Source of the DNA: Salvator merianae
Lineage: Eukaryota > Chordata > Lepidosauria > Squamata > Teiidae
Direction of reading: 5' to 3'
Length of the DNA: 64,000 nt
Assembly: GCA_003586115.2 (NCBI GenBank)
Contig: QVOM02000042.1
Span: 74,039,673 to 74,103,672, forward strand
The notes below the pieces were generated by a model. It saw nothing but the letters and a program-made list of their open reading frames with translations. It did not search any database and had not been told where the DNA came from. The translations under genes and the position numbers were made by a program. Positions 46,616 through 58,424 of this stretch are shown here, piece by piece (the first letter of the stretch is position 1; the number at the start of each line of letters is the position of its first letter).

Positions 46616-47017
46616 AATTCCAGCATGCACTGCACGATTTTGAATGAATTGCACTCTTCTGTTAGTAGTAAGGAGGACTTGGGTTGAGGATCTTCTGAAG
46701 GTCAAGCGTCGTCGTATTCATATGGTAATTACGGGTGTATGCCAATACTTGTATCTTTATAGCAGCAGGCCTGCCTGATCAGACCAGTAAGTGAACTCGG
46801 AATAAGAGCCTAACAGTGTCAATAAGATCTTAGTGAATGGATGGTTATTCCATTCTTAATGATGATATTTGCTATCGTCTCATCAAGTCAACTGCTGACT
46901 TAATAAAACATTTAGATATCTACTGTACCCTCACTCCATACTGGATTATAAAGAAAAAATGCACTTTAACTGTAATCTATAACTCACATATTGCTTATTC
47001 AACCTTCTTTCATCCAG
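46616..47017. other. NRG1 intron, 3' part with acceptor
   Basis: Ends with TTCTTTCATCCAG, the acceptor of the second Ig exon. Confidence 0.6.
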
Positions 47018-47142
47018 AACATCCTCAGAGCTTCGCATTTATAGAGCTTCATTGGCTGACGCTGGGGAATATACATGTAAAGCAAGCAACAAGTTTGGAA
47101 ATGACAGCACTAAAGCCCGGGTAATCATTACGGACAGCAATG
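47018..47142 (+). CDS. NRG1: NRG1 exon: second half of the Ig-like C2 domain
   Basis: Translates SSELRIYRASLADAGEYTCK, then ASNKFGNDSTKARVIITDSN, matching NRG1 (SELRINKASLADSGEYMCK…SKLGNDS…). It supplies the second Ig cysteine in the D-x-G-x-Y-x-C motif (DAGEYTC) that pairs with the LRC cysteine of the previous exon. Joined to 37236 the frame continues without a stop (AA|A). Donor AATG|GTAAGATG; the exon leaves in phase 1, as in NRG1. It is 125 bp. The Y-T-C and RVIITDSN stretch differs from the mammalian protein more than the LADAGEY core does. Confidence 0.95.
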
Positions 47143-48493
47143 GTAAGATGTGGTTAACTTTTTTCCCTGCCCCAAATTCAATATTTTTGTAGAAATGGAA
47201 GATATTGGAAGAATTGGTAGAAAATCGCAGATGTGCATCAGCGTCAAAGTCATTATGAAATAAAAGAAGAGGCAACTATTTAATGTTTACTGTACTTTCA
47301 AATAACAACAAGGGCCTAGCATTGATACAAAACAGCTTGTAGTGCTTGCATTAGCCACTAGAAGCGGAAATGGTGTATTCCATATTTAAGATAGACATAT
47401 TTTAAGCCAATTTATGAATAATGTACCATGCAGCAAATTTTATTATTAACCTGGTACATTTTATCATCCCCCTGTTCAACAGAATAAAGTAAATGGAGCT
47501 CAAGGTTCTCTAGGTTTACATTTTTGTAAGGTTGACATTTTGAATTTGTGTCATTTTCATATGTCACTCTTATTTTTAGGAAAGCTGCAAACATTCCCTA
47601 CTTAGAGATTCACTGATGAAGATGATGAATTTTGGCCAGATAAAATTTATGAGAGTTTCTCTTACGATATGGATGCTTAGCCGGTTTACTGTCCTCCGTT
47701 AGATGTATTGTCACAGTACAGGTTATATAAAGGACATAAGGAATTGTTAAAGTCATTATCCTTTCTTGGTCAGTGCAACTTAGATCTGTGATTGTGACAA
47801 GCAAAAAAAAGGGGGCTGGAGTAGGTCTTTTTAAACTAAGAAACATACATGCTTAAAGGTTCATTATGCTTTATTTATTTAAGCAGATACACACATATCT
47901 GTCTCCTCCATCAAGGCACATAATCTTTGTAGCAGAACTCCTTCTACTTATGAGTCTCTTGGCATGTTTATGTTGCCGTTATTGTTTATCTAAGTGTACT
48001 AGTTCAAACCTATTGACAGTGCAATTCAACATGTGAACTGATTAGATCAATGGAACAAGGTGATAGTTTTGGAGCCAGAAGCATTTGCAAACCCCAAATG
48101 AATTTATTTTGGAATTGTACTTTTTCAGTAATTATATTAAAAAACATGTACCAAATAGGTCAGAAGGCTATGCATTACTATCTCTGCTTAACACTATATT
48201 TACATGTCTTCAAAATATATATTCCTGTTACAACACTGGGATAAGATGATAGCCTCCTACCCTAGAGTGTAAATCTTTGCATTCACTAAAGATTCTACAC
48301 TAAAGAGCAGCAGATCGCTTTATCTCAGCATTTGAACTTGACAATACTAAAATAGGACATCAGCTTGAAAGGACTGATGAATTTCTTCCTGTTTGATTGA
48401 TAGATCAGACCCAGGCTATGGGCTAGCTGGTGCTGTTGCACAGCCTACAATTACCTTCTTATTGGCTAGTTTGGGCATCATAGTTACAGATCT
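47143..48493. other. NRG1 intron, nothing recognised
   Basis: No supported feature. Confidence 0.4.
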
Positions 48494-48501
48494 ATCCAAG
48501 T

Positions 48502-48801
48502 CAGAGGCATAGCAAGGGGGGGGCGTGGGTGGCATTGCGGCCCGGGCGGCACATTGTCGGGGGCGGCGCCTGCCAGTGCGGTGGGCCTGCCTGCCCGCCC
48601 GGCTGCCGTTTGGCCGTTTCACCGGCACCGTTTCACTCGCCCCGCCCGCCGGCACATTTGCGTGCGCCGCCGTCTGGCGTGCATGTGCGCCCAGCAGTCA
48701 TCCGGCAGCGGGAGTAGGAGGCTGCAGGGCGGGGGCGCCCTCGCTCACGCTCGGCTGCCACCGTTCCGCACCGGGTGGCCGAGCTTCTCGCTACACCGCT
48801 G
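48502..48801. mobile_element. hAT non-autonomous DNA transposon, 300 bp, GC- and CpG-rich
   Basis: Exactly flanked by ATCCAAGT on both sides (48494-48501 and 48802-48809), a perfect 8-bp duplication typical of hAT. Ends: CAGAGGCATAGCAAG and, reverse complemented, CAGCGGTGTAGCGAG. The inside is very GC-rich with many CpGs (GCGGCGCC, CCCGCCCGCC), in strong contrast to the AT-rich intron. It has no transposase, and the open frames inside it come from the GC composition. The intact duplication and retained CpGs suggest a recent insertion. Confidence 0.9.
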
Positions 48802-48809
48802 ATCCAAGT

Positions 48810-49440
48810 AGCTTGAAGTGACATTCAGATTGTGCTGTTGTGATCCATTGCATGTGTGCACTATGATATTTTAAGGGTTATACAATACAGTGTCACCATA
48901 TTGGTTCATATAAAGGACACATTCAAACATCCAAAAATATGAGTGCTGTGCAAAAAAAGTAGCCGCCGTATTCTCATTTTGAGGTTATGATTCTGCATCA
49001 TGATCCCATGTTTAAGAAGATAGTTTTTCCAAGAAGAAAATTTCCAGGATATTCAGGTCAGTATAGTATGTATTTGGGCCCCAAGAAAACACTGAGTCAG
49101 GAAGCAAATAGCAAAAACCTACATATATGCAAGTTACCGAGATTAAACCTATGTTTAGATAGGCACTCTAATGACAACCCCACTCCATTCCTGTTATAGT
49201 GGCCTTGCAGCTGCACAGCATACTTTACAGTTATAAATATGGCCAGCCACTCCTAGTTGTGCTGGCATAGGCTGTCCCACAAGAAGCCCAAATTGGCACA
49301 GCAGGGGAAAGCACTGCCGAAGCACTTAGGGAGTGTTTCTATCTTCCAGCTTATCTGTGGGTCTGGAATAGATGGTGGCTGGGAGAAATCTGCTAGCATT
49401 TGACCATGGTGTCACAGAAGCAGATATCCACTAGATTTTT
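48810..49440. other. NRG1 intron, nothing recognised
   Basis: No supported feature. Confidence 0.35.
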
Positions 49441-49449
49441 CACCCTATT

Positions 49450-49700
49450 CGAATACAACTTCAGACTGCATTCATGCAGGGGTTTGTTTGTTTGTTTTTA
49501 AGCAGTTCCAAAAGCGACTCAGTGATGTTTTAGATGTGGTACTTGCCACAGGTGTATGTGCTCATCCCTTCCTAATGAACATTAAAGACAGAAAATGCAC
49601 TTCCAAAGCACATTAGAGGTCAACTGGAATTGAAATGAAAACATTAGTATCACATGTTACCACTGCTAAGATGCTTTTAAGGTTTCTCTTTTTTCACTGC
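49450..49700. repeat. First of two related dispersed-repeat copies
   Basis: CCTAATGAACATTAAAGACAGAAAATGCACTTCCAAAGCACATTAGA (49571-49617) matches CCTCTAATGCACATTAAAGGCCAGAAAATGCCCTTCTAAAGCACATTTGA in the copy at 49740-49976. The ends of this copy are diverged. Confidence 0.55.
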
Positions 49701-49739
49701 ATGTGCACACCACATAGGCTGAGAACTTTTTTCCCCTTA

Positions 49740-49976
49740 GGCTGTGTTCACACCTATTAAAAAAAAGCACCTTCAGTGCAGTTCAGAGATAATTTAGAGG
49801 TGATACTGTGAGATGCACATGTACTCATCCTACCTCTAATGCACATTAAAGGCCAGAAAATGCCCTTCTAAAGCACATTTGATTGCAGGATTGGAAATGG
49901 GATGAGAGCACTGTTGCCAAATGCTGTCACCTCTAGCAGAAAACACGAGTGCTTTCAGCTGTGTGCGATCACAGCC
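49740..49976. mobile_element. Short DNA-element-like repeat with inverted ends
   Basis: GGCTGTGTTCACACC at the left and GTGTGCGATCACAGCC at the right form terminal inverted repeats of about 15 bases (GGCTGTG-TC-CAC). It is the second copy of the repeat at 49450-49700, in the same orientation. No clear target duplication. Confidence 0.55.
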
Positions 49977-52900
49977 TTTGTTTAAACCTTGGTTTCTGTG
50001 TACAACAGAATACGATGGTATTTCTAATAAGTTTGATCCCATACAAAGTATTAATGTCTCCAAGAATTCTTCTGGTATGCTATTAAAGTGATGTTCAGTG
50101 TAAACGTAAGGTAACAATGCTAGTAATGTAAAATATCTGAAAAACAAAAAGATACGTAAAAAGTTCATAGCAAATTGTACTGTCACAAAGTTAATTGTTC
50201 TAGTCTATTTCTGATATGTAAGAGTTTAAATAATGGATTAAGCAGATTTCTTTTTTGCTTTGTAAGCTTATTTGGTTCCCATGCATAAAGGAATTGTTTG
50301 CTCATAAATCTGCAGATTCACACTTGAAATAGCTTTACCAGGTCCCATTGATATCCCTGAGAGTCAAGACTCAGCCAAACATGCTAGTCTGAAATAATGA
50401 CTCAGATGAGTGAACAAATATTTGGGCATGCATTTAATCCTATACAGTCTTCAGTAAAAGGAATGAAGAAAAGATACTAAAAAGATGATTATCTCATTCC
50501 AAAGTCTAAAATATGTGATAAAATTTTATCTTAGTATGCATAATGTTCCTTATGCAAATAAACCGTGTTTTGTCATATTAGTAGCACTAGCTGAGGGCAT
50601 TATATAATTATCTCTTTTAATAAGATCAGTGTCATTCCTGAAGAATGCAGATTCAGCAAAATAAGAAGTTTTTGACTGCGTAGATAAAAGATTTTTATGT
50701 TTTGGTAACAAAAGACAGTCCATTAAAAGGCATTGACTGTGCAGTTTTGGGTACGTTGTTCACTGGTGAAAACATATGAACTATCTCACACATTGATAAC
50801 AATAATATTTGGTGTCATGTGTCTCAAAAGCTTTTGATGAAGCCAACTAGTAGAGAGGCTTGTGTATGATACAAATTAAAGTAGCTGCTATGATTGAAGG
50901 AGGTTACCATGTTGGGGCTGCCCTGAGAGAATACTCTAGAATTAGCTATGTTTCTCAGCTGACACTCTGAGCTTCCTTGAAACAATTACAGTTATGTTTA
51001 GTACTCATGCCTGGGATAAACATGTGAAATTCCTCAGGAAGCCTCTCAGAAATTGAAAGTCATGGGAGAGTGCTCCAGGTGGGCCACAGGCTGTCTCTGT
51101 GTACAAGTCCACCAGGGTTCTTCTCCATCCTTTCTTCTGTGCTGCCTTCAGGCAAGTTGTGGTCCTCCTCCTCAACCAGAAATACCCTCGCTGTGCACAG
51201 CAGTGTGCACCTCAGGCCAGTGGTGGACAGGGCATTGATGGGCAGGAGACACAAGGCATCCTTATTCAATGCTGGGCCGGGAGAATTGTGCCAGTTGGCA
51301 CTAGCCTATACCACAATATGGTAGTGTATAGGGCTGCTGTAGCTCGTGGGAAGTAGGTGCTCTACACTCTCTGCACCAGCCAGGGCAATCCTGCCCCTAT
51401 AGCCAGGCAACATTTTGACACTAGAGTAGCCATTCTCTGTTAGTCTTAGTCTTGTCACCCCTAACCTATGGGATTGTACCTTCACAGATAGGATCTGTTT
51501 TGAAACAATTGATAAACAATGTTTTGAACTTGAAACATTTCCTAATCTTAATAACTCATTACTTATGCATACAATTCAGTGTTTGATCACATGACCATCT
51601 ATAATTTGAAACAAAATACCCTTTCATCGGGGGCTTATTTAAATTTTTCCCAAAAATAAGCCCATTAAAAATCAGCCAAATATCCAAATATTTCTGGCTT
51701 GGATGGTAGGGTGGAGGCATTGTTCCCTTCCACTCACCTCATTCAAGAGGCTGTTAGGGAAGGGGGAAACTTGAAACAATATTCCATATTATTTGCTGTG
51801 GACAAAACATTTTGAACCAAAGACCTCCAAAATGAGTGGGTGGTAAAGGAGAGTTACTTCAGCACATCAGCCATTTTGGAAAACAGTTGTACAGTTGATT
51901 GATCCATAATGATTTTTGAAAGTTAAAGCTAAAAAGTACATTCATGTAAATGTCTTGGTCAGGATACAGAAATAGTTTATCATTGCTTTCTTCATGGAGA
52001 TGCAGGAGATTGAACCTGTGACCTCCTGCTGTCCAGGATGCCAAACTGTGTAAGAATAGTACATAGCAATAGCCTTCCATTAAAAATCAAGAGCAAATAT
52101 CAGTGCTTTGGAGGCTTCCAGTTGTTCATTTGTTTACCTGCTGCTACATTCACAGAAATCTAAAGAGTAGATGGATTTGCAGAACATTCTATTTCTTTGC
52201 TAGATTGCAAAACCAGAGCACCAAATGTATTGTATGACTGTATTTTGTTGTGTTTCATTAAGGACTATGATACAGGGCAAAGGGTTAGAAATGGATGTAA
52301 TTCAGGCCTTTCTGTACTTATATACTCTGTCTAAAGGGATGCTTTCTCTTCAAATCTTATTCATTGGACTAACATTTGATGATCAAATTTGTGAGAGTAC
52401 ATCCGCCTCTTTCCCCCCCACATATTAAGGGTTAAGCTGTGCCTTCATGGCTAAGAAAAAAAGAGAGAGAGAGAACTATAGCATTTTTCCTATGACTGCA
52501 GATATTTATTTTCATACAGAGGGTAGTTTTCCTTGTAACGTGCTTTCAGTATATTTGTGACCTTGGTGTTCACGTGCAGGGCAGGTTGCCTTTCCATGGT
52601 GCTGATTTCCCTCAAAGATATCTTCATTCCATTTAGTCAGTTACTTCTAAATATACTTGCCTTTCTATCAAACGCAAGAGTTCCTTACCTAATTTGCCTT
52701 CAGATAATTTTAAGCCAATTAATAGTACAAGGCAAAATTAAACAGTACATTTCTTTTTTTTCTTTTTTTTTTTTGGCTTCCTAACTGTTGTCAATATACC
52801 CTCTATCCCTAAAAACGACAGGTCTTTTCCAGTAGTGAATATAAATTCTGTTTTACATTGTTTCAGAATGCAACCCTCCTTAGGAGAGAGTAATTGAGGT

Positions 52901-53900
52901 CAAAAAAAGATGCATGAAGTTCTCCAGGAGAGTGATATAAATAGCAAATGCTGAGGTTTGGGTACATTTATGTTAATTGCTTTCTGCAAACTAATTTGTC
53001 ACTACTACCTCTACAAAAGAATCTTGCTACACCTTTGATGTTTGGGCTTTGTCTTATTTTAAATAACTTATTAAACTCTAATGAAGGGACTCTGATAACT
53101 TGCATATAAATTAAGGACAACATTTTCAGGTGTATGTGCCAAACATAATAAATCTGAATCTGTGCTTAGATGTTACGTAAAGTGTTTTATGGAAACGAAA
53201 GACCTTGCAATTTCTATTAACCTCAATTTTATTTTATTTCTAACACCAGTTTGAAAACACTAGTTTGAATTGCTTTTGTAAGAGTTTCTGTACAAAACTT
53301 TGGTGTCAAACTACACAGGGAAACAGGACACAGTCACATTTTCCTTTTTTTTTTTGGTTAAGAAGCTATTTTTGCTTTTTAGTATATATCATTTTGCTGC
53401 TTTTTTTGTAAATGAATGTAGGGATTAAAGACTTGAAATAAATTAGGCAACAAATTGTAGATGAGATCCACAGGTATAAATAACAGATTAGTTCCTGCCA
53501 CAAGCACACTAGGGTGGAATTCGTGCAATTTCACATCCGCTTTTTCCCGTATATGTTTATTGTTGTCATTCACATTCACATGCCTCCTTGATAATGTGTA
53601 TAGCAGTTGATCTTGCAGCAGTTTGCATGTTCATTTATCCTTCTGCTCCTTAGATGTATGCCCTTCACATGTACATATGACATTCCACTAAAACTATGCG
53701 GATAGCCACAAATAATGGGGTCTCTTCTTGAGCCAATGACTTGTGCTGCCAACTCACCCCACCCTAGATCTTCCTGTCAGCCACCAGCTCACTAGTTCCC
53801 CATCAGTCGTCTTCATATTCAAAAAGCTTTTGAAAGAATGCTTGCTTATGTGATCAGTTACAGCTTTGGATTCTGCTGATTTGATCAATCAAAGGTTCAA
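49977..53900. other. NRG1 intron, nothing recognised
   Basis: Includes a GC-richer patch at 51053-51420 with several overlapping frames and no motif, and T-rich runs at 52750-52775 and 53345. Confidence 0.35.
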
Positions 53901-56100
53901 ATGATGCTAACATAATAGTGTGATTAATATATGCTTTGGATTTGGCCACTGCATTAAAAATAAATAAAAATCAGTGCATGGCCAGACCTACTTTTCTCCC
54001 TCTGTTTTTTTTTGCTGTCCCCAGTGCCTGAAAGCAAAAACAGCATTTTCAAGGTGCCACATCCCACATCTACTACAGTGTGCATTTTCAGGGATGGGAA
54101 CACCCTTGTATGGCATTGGGTTGATTGCTTACGGTGTTTCAGGAGGCTAAAAATCTTTAGATTTCTAGTTCTAAAATGCCAGGTTTCCATATGTATGTTG
54201 TCATGAGTGAACTTTTTATTTTAAGTCATTATGAGGCGTTACTATAAAAGCAGTGGCAGGCAATGCAAGGAAATGCAGCTGGAAGCCTCTCCCCCACTGA
54301 AAGCTGATTTGTGAACTTCCTTTGAAGTCCTTGTGGCACTGACTTACCCTTCTTAGATCTGACTCAAATCAAAGGTGGATTTGCCAGTGTTATGTGGAGT
54401 TCAACATGAGCTCACAACTCAACTTTCAGTGGAGGAGGGACTACCAGCTGCCACTGTATGCAAGCCAAAAACCTAATTCAGGAACTAAAAATGATCTGAC
54501 AACTTGCTGTTTTGTAACCAGAAAATTGCTACATGTGGCTTGAAGTTGGTAAACAAGCTGAAATGCACAACTAGCTATTAAGAGGAACCAAATAGGCATC
54601 ATCCACCAACAATTATGAATGTTCATAAAGAAGAAGAAGAAAGTAAGCTAGTTTAGGATTTGAATAGATCAGAGTTCCTAATACCAGCAGTGAGGGTCTA
54701 AAACCCAGGATTATTTCAGCACTGTATTAGGATTACCACATGCTTCTATGGCAATTCCAACATAGTCCTGAGTTGCAGAGGTGAAGTCCTGGAATATCAC
54801 TGTTTCTGGAAAAAGTACACTGAACCTGAGTTTTTCTGCTTATCAGTATTACTTATCTTGTCTGGCACTTGCTCCTGGGTTTTTCTGAGGAAGATAGCCA
54901 CTACAGAAGCGTGGGATGAAACCCAGCTGAAAATACCCAATGCACAAGTGTGGGGATGGCTGCTTGTGCACTTCCAGGTGTTTTGCCCCATCAAAGCATC
55001 ACGGGAGCAAACGCCAGACAAGGTAAGGGCTGAGGCTTGCCCTGCAATTTCACCCCGTCTGGCAGGGATGGCAAGAGGCTATTGGCAAAACTAAATAAGA
55101 TTTCGCATTTTCCTCTTTCCATCTGGAGGCAGCCAAAGTTGTCAAGTTTTGTCCCTGGCCAAGTATGTGTGATGGAACAGTAAGTTATGTACTGAACTGT
55201 ATCTAGTGGTTGTTCCTTCAACTTGTCTTACCTAAGAAGGGAAAAAAGCCTAGGCAAACACTCCTTATTCTCAGAGAATAACGTAGAGCACTGAAACATG
55301 TTTTAGAACATGTATTGTACAATGACATGCAAAGATAAGTGTGGACAGACTGTTGACTTCTGTATTTTTTAAAGACTGGTTAATATTTTGAAGGAATCTT
55401 AGCTTGTCAAGTTTTGTTTTTTGCCATCTGCCTTTGGCAAGAACTGGAGCAGGCATTGCACTTCTTGAAGAATCCTTTTCCTGTTTTCTGTTTATCCGTT
55501 TCCTGTTTTTCTCTGATGAAGCCAAAAAACAAGTTTCATGAGAACAGTGATATTACACCAGCAGCTTAAAACAAATCTAGTGGTAACATGTAATGGTGCT
55601 GGTGATACTTTTTAACCAAAGAGCTATATACATCTAAGCTCATGACAGTGAAAACTATTTCAGTCCAGCTTTTTGCAGTAGACCAGGTTGATCCAGTTCA
55701 TGATATTTGCTGTGGATCAGTTAGACTTGAGCATTTAGCCAGATCTTGTGATACCCATTTTAGTGTACCATCAGCCTGTAACAAAAATATGCATTTCATG
55801 AGATTTTATCATAAGAAATGAACATTTATACTTAGTGTGTGTACAAAAATACATGTAACTTAAGTGAAAATTTTCCATACATACCTTAAAAAGAGATCCA
55901 TGAAGAGAGGGTAGAATAGATCCGTGACTGGGCAGCAACCAACTGAAATGGGAAGGAGTGACGCTGCTTAGTTCGTCCCTGCTTTCCACACACCCTTCAC
56001 ATAGAAAAGCTTACTACTTCTAGCAATAGTCCTATAAGATTAACATTTGTTTGTGTGAAACATTTATATTCTGCCATGCTGTACACATGCATCTCCTGTT
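53901..56100. other. NRG1 intron, nothing recognised
   Basis: No supported feature. Confidence 0.35.
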
Positions 56101-56360
56101 GCATGCCTCCTGCATTCAGGACCACTGGGGAGAGCCTTTCAGTGGTGCACAATAGTGTACCTCTGAAAAGTACCCTCCAGAGGCCCTGAGGATAGGATGT
56201 TTTGTTCCTAGCCCTCAGAGGCATGGTTGTGTGGCCATGAAGCATCACAGCTACAATGTAAACTAATCCAACCCATGCCTTCTTGTAGTCAGGATCAGTG
56301 GTTTGGGCTATTTTGGACCTACTGATCCTGACCAAGCACAGGTAAGTGCAGAAAGGCCCA
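56101..56360. mobile_element. Harbinger-like element, right end only
   Basis: CAGGTAAGTGCAGAAAGGCCC at 56340-56360 is the family terminus (reverse complement GGGCCTTTCTGCACTTACC). I could not place the left end. Confidence 0.4.
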
Positions 56361-57290
56361 TAACTGAGAAACTGGACCTGCAGGGGAGGAGGAGGGTAGA
56401 AAAACATAACATGTTGGAATACTGTGTAATGCTGCAAGAGAGATGATTGTATTGCATTCATTTTTGTATATCCAACAATAAAAAAAATTAAAGAAAAATC
56501 TTGAGAAAATTAAGAAGGTTGTATCTGTTACTATGTTGCCACTGGAAAAGATTTTTTTGACGGTAAGCAGGGATAAGAAGAAACTTTTGCCTTGCTACAA
56601 TATATTCCAAAAATACATGCAAAAATTGTGACAAGAAGTTATCAACAAGAACTGTGTTATTTGTCAGATGCATATACAGTTTGATGCATGAAGAACAGAA
56701 GCTGTATAACAACAGAAGCTGTGCCTTGAAGATTTGTGTGAAGAAAACCAGCAGCTCTGCCAGACTTGCAATGGGTTAAAGTCTATAGACAAACTTTTTG
56801 CAGATGATGCAAAGTCTCCTTCTGGTTCTTTAGCCCTGCAATACATGTAACTCTCCTAATTCATGCTGTCTTTTATATTTATCCCCTTGCATGCTAAGGT
56901 TTTTTGCCCACTGTTGCTGTTTTTAGTTCATCCTGAAATTCGAATATCTGAGCCTTTTCTCATATTTCATTTTGGTGTATGAGGAGCATTTCACTCAATA
57001 AAAGGAATGTAATATTGAAGGATTTGCACACATGAATGCTGGCTGTTCATAGTTGAGAGATTCTCTGTCTGTAATACAGCTCTGTCTGTGTCTTCCTTGA
57101 AGAGCGTTAATTGCGGAGAGTTGCTCTGCCAAAAAGTCTACCTGTAATCTGCACACTGTCTAGAATTGAAGACACCTTCTTTTCATTTTTTTACCTTTAT
57201 CCTGACACAGTATTTTCAATACTAGAAGCACACTGTCTCAGGCACAGCTTTTGCAGAGTCACTCATCCATAATGTTGGCGAATATACCCA
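56361..57290. other. NRG1 intron, nothing firmly recognised
   Basis: CCAACAATAAAAAAAATTAAAG at 56471-56492 could be a worn LINE tail. Confidence 0.3.
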
Positions 57291-57295
57291 GCATG

Positions 57296-57840
57296 TCATC
57301 TAAGCATATAATAATAGAAGTCTTGGTAGATGGCTGCCCACCTTCTGTTTGAAAATACTTCTAATAATTCGCAAAGCATTATGTTCCACTGTTGAATGGC
57401 TCTCAAAATTAACAAGTTTCTTCTAATGTTTAAACCAAAATCTGTCCTCTCTTCCACCTTGGTAGTTCTTGTCCTTCCTTCTGAAGTAACAAAAAAGCCA
57501 GTCTGTACTTTATCTTCTGCACAAAACCTCCAGATATTTAAGGAATTTGTCCACATTTTTCCTTTATCCTCTCTTTCCAGAGGAAACGTATCCAGAGCTT
57601 TCAAATGCTGTTGCATGACAGTTATCCCATTCTTGTGGTAGTCATGAAACTATTCCTTCTGGTGATCAAGGCACACATAGTTCCTGTTTGTGTGTCCTAG
57701 AATTGCATTTACATTTTTAAAACTACATTGCATTGCTGGCTCAAGTTCAGCCTTATCAACTAAGATACTGAAATATTTTTAACACCAGGTTCTTCCAAGT
57801 TAGCTTTCTCCCATTCTGTCCTTAGGCCTGCGACTCTTCT
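57296..57840. repeat. Old CR1/L3-like interspersed repeat
   Basis: AGCATTATGTTCCACTGTTGAATGGCTCTC…AACAAGTTTCTTCTAATGTTTAAACC…TTCTTGTCCTTCCTTCTGAAG and TATCCAGAGCTTTCAAATGCTGTTGCATGACAG…TGGCTCAAGTTCAG are in the order of a common sauropsid repeat of the CR1/L3 type. This is by recall; the copy is diverged, and I am unsure of the strand. Confidence 0.45.
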
Positions 57841-58373
57841 GAACCCAAGAACAGGAGAGATTGAGGAATTTCTCTGTTTCTCTGCTTCATTTCGTTGGTT
57901 TCAGTCTTTCCTGCAATTCCCAGGTTCACCATAGTTTCTGATCTAGCAGAAAAAAAGATAAGCAGTAGGAGGCAAACAGTTGATTGGGACCCAGTTTGCT
58001 GAAATCCATGATGTTTACTCAATCGTGATCTTTCTAATTATGGCACTCATGGAATTTAACTTTTTTTACTCCACTTACTACAAGGTGAATGAGTAGGGTG
58101 ATTGAAATCTAAGTTTTAGTCTATTTTGGACAACTTTGTCCAAGATGAACTCATTCACTTATTGCCAACCATTTTGTTTTTCCTTTTAAAAAAACTGGCT
58201 ATATATTTAAGCAGCAATACACTGACCTCTGCTGACTTATACTAGAAGTTTGGGGTGTATCAGAACTTGCTTTGTTTTGTTTTCTTCCCCTACAAAATTC
58301 ATCACTCGACCTGATGACACACAGCAATGTCAAGACATGAGAAACTGCTTCTGATTTTTGTTTTGTTTTGCAG
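57841..58373. other. NRG1 intron, 3' part with acceptor
   Basis: Ends TTTTTGTTTTGTTTTGCAG, the acceptor of the first spacer exon. Confidence 0.55.
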
Positions 58374-58424
58374 AACCTACCACCATGATACCAGTTCTGA
58401 CAAAAGGAACAAACACATTATCAC
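58374..58424 (+). CDS. NRG1: NRG1 spacer exon 1 (Ser/Thr-rich linker)
   Basis: This 51-bp exon reads in frame from the Ig exon (G|AA) as EPTTMIPVLTKGTNTLS. It corresponds to the NRG1 linker EIITGMPASTEGAYVSS that joins the Ig and EGF domains. Acceptor TTTTGCAG, donor TCAC|GTAAGT. It is symmetrical (phase 1-1), so it can be skipped without loss of frame. Known members carry O-glycosylated Ser/Thr here. The residues are less conserved than the exon size and phase, which is usual for the linker. Confidence 0.88.

Noticed and set aside
48525..48821. Overlapping GC-rich frames and an apparent CpG island promoter
   Set aside because: All lie inside the 300-bp hAT element with exact 8-bp target duplications; the frames are a by-product of composition.
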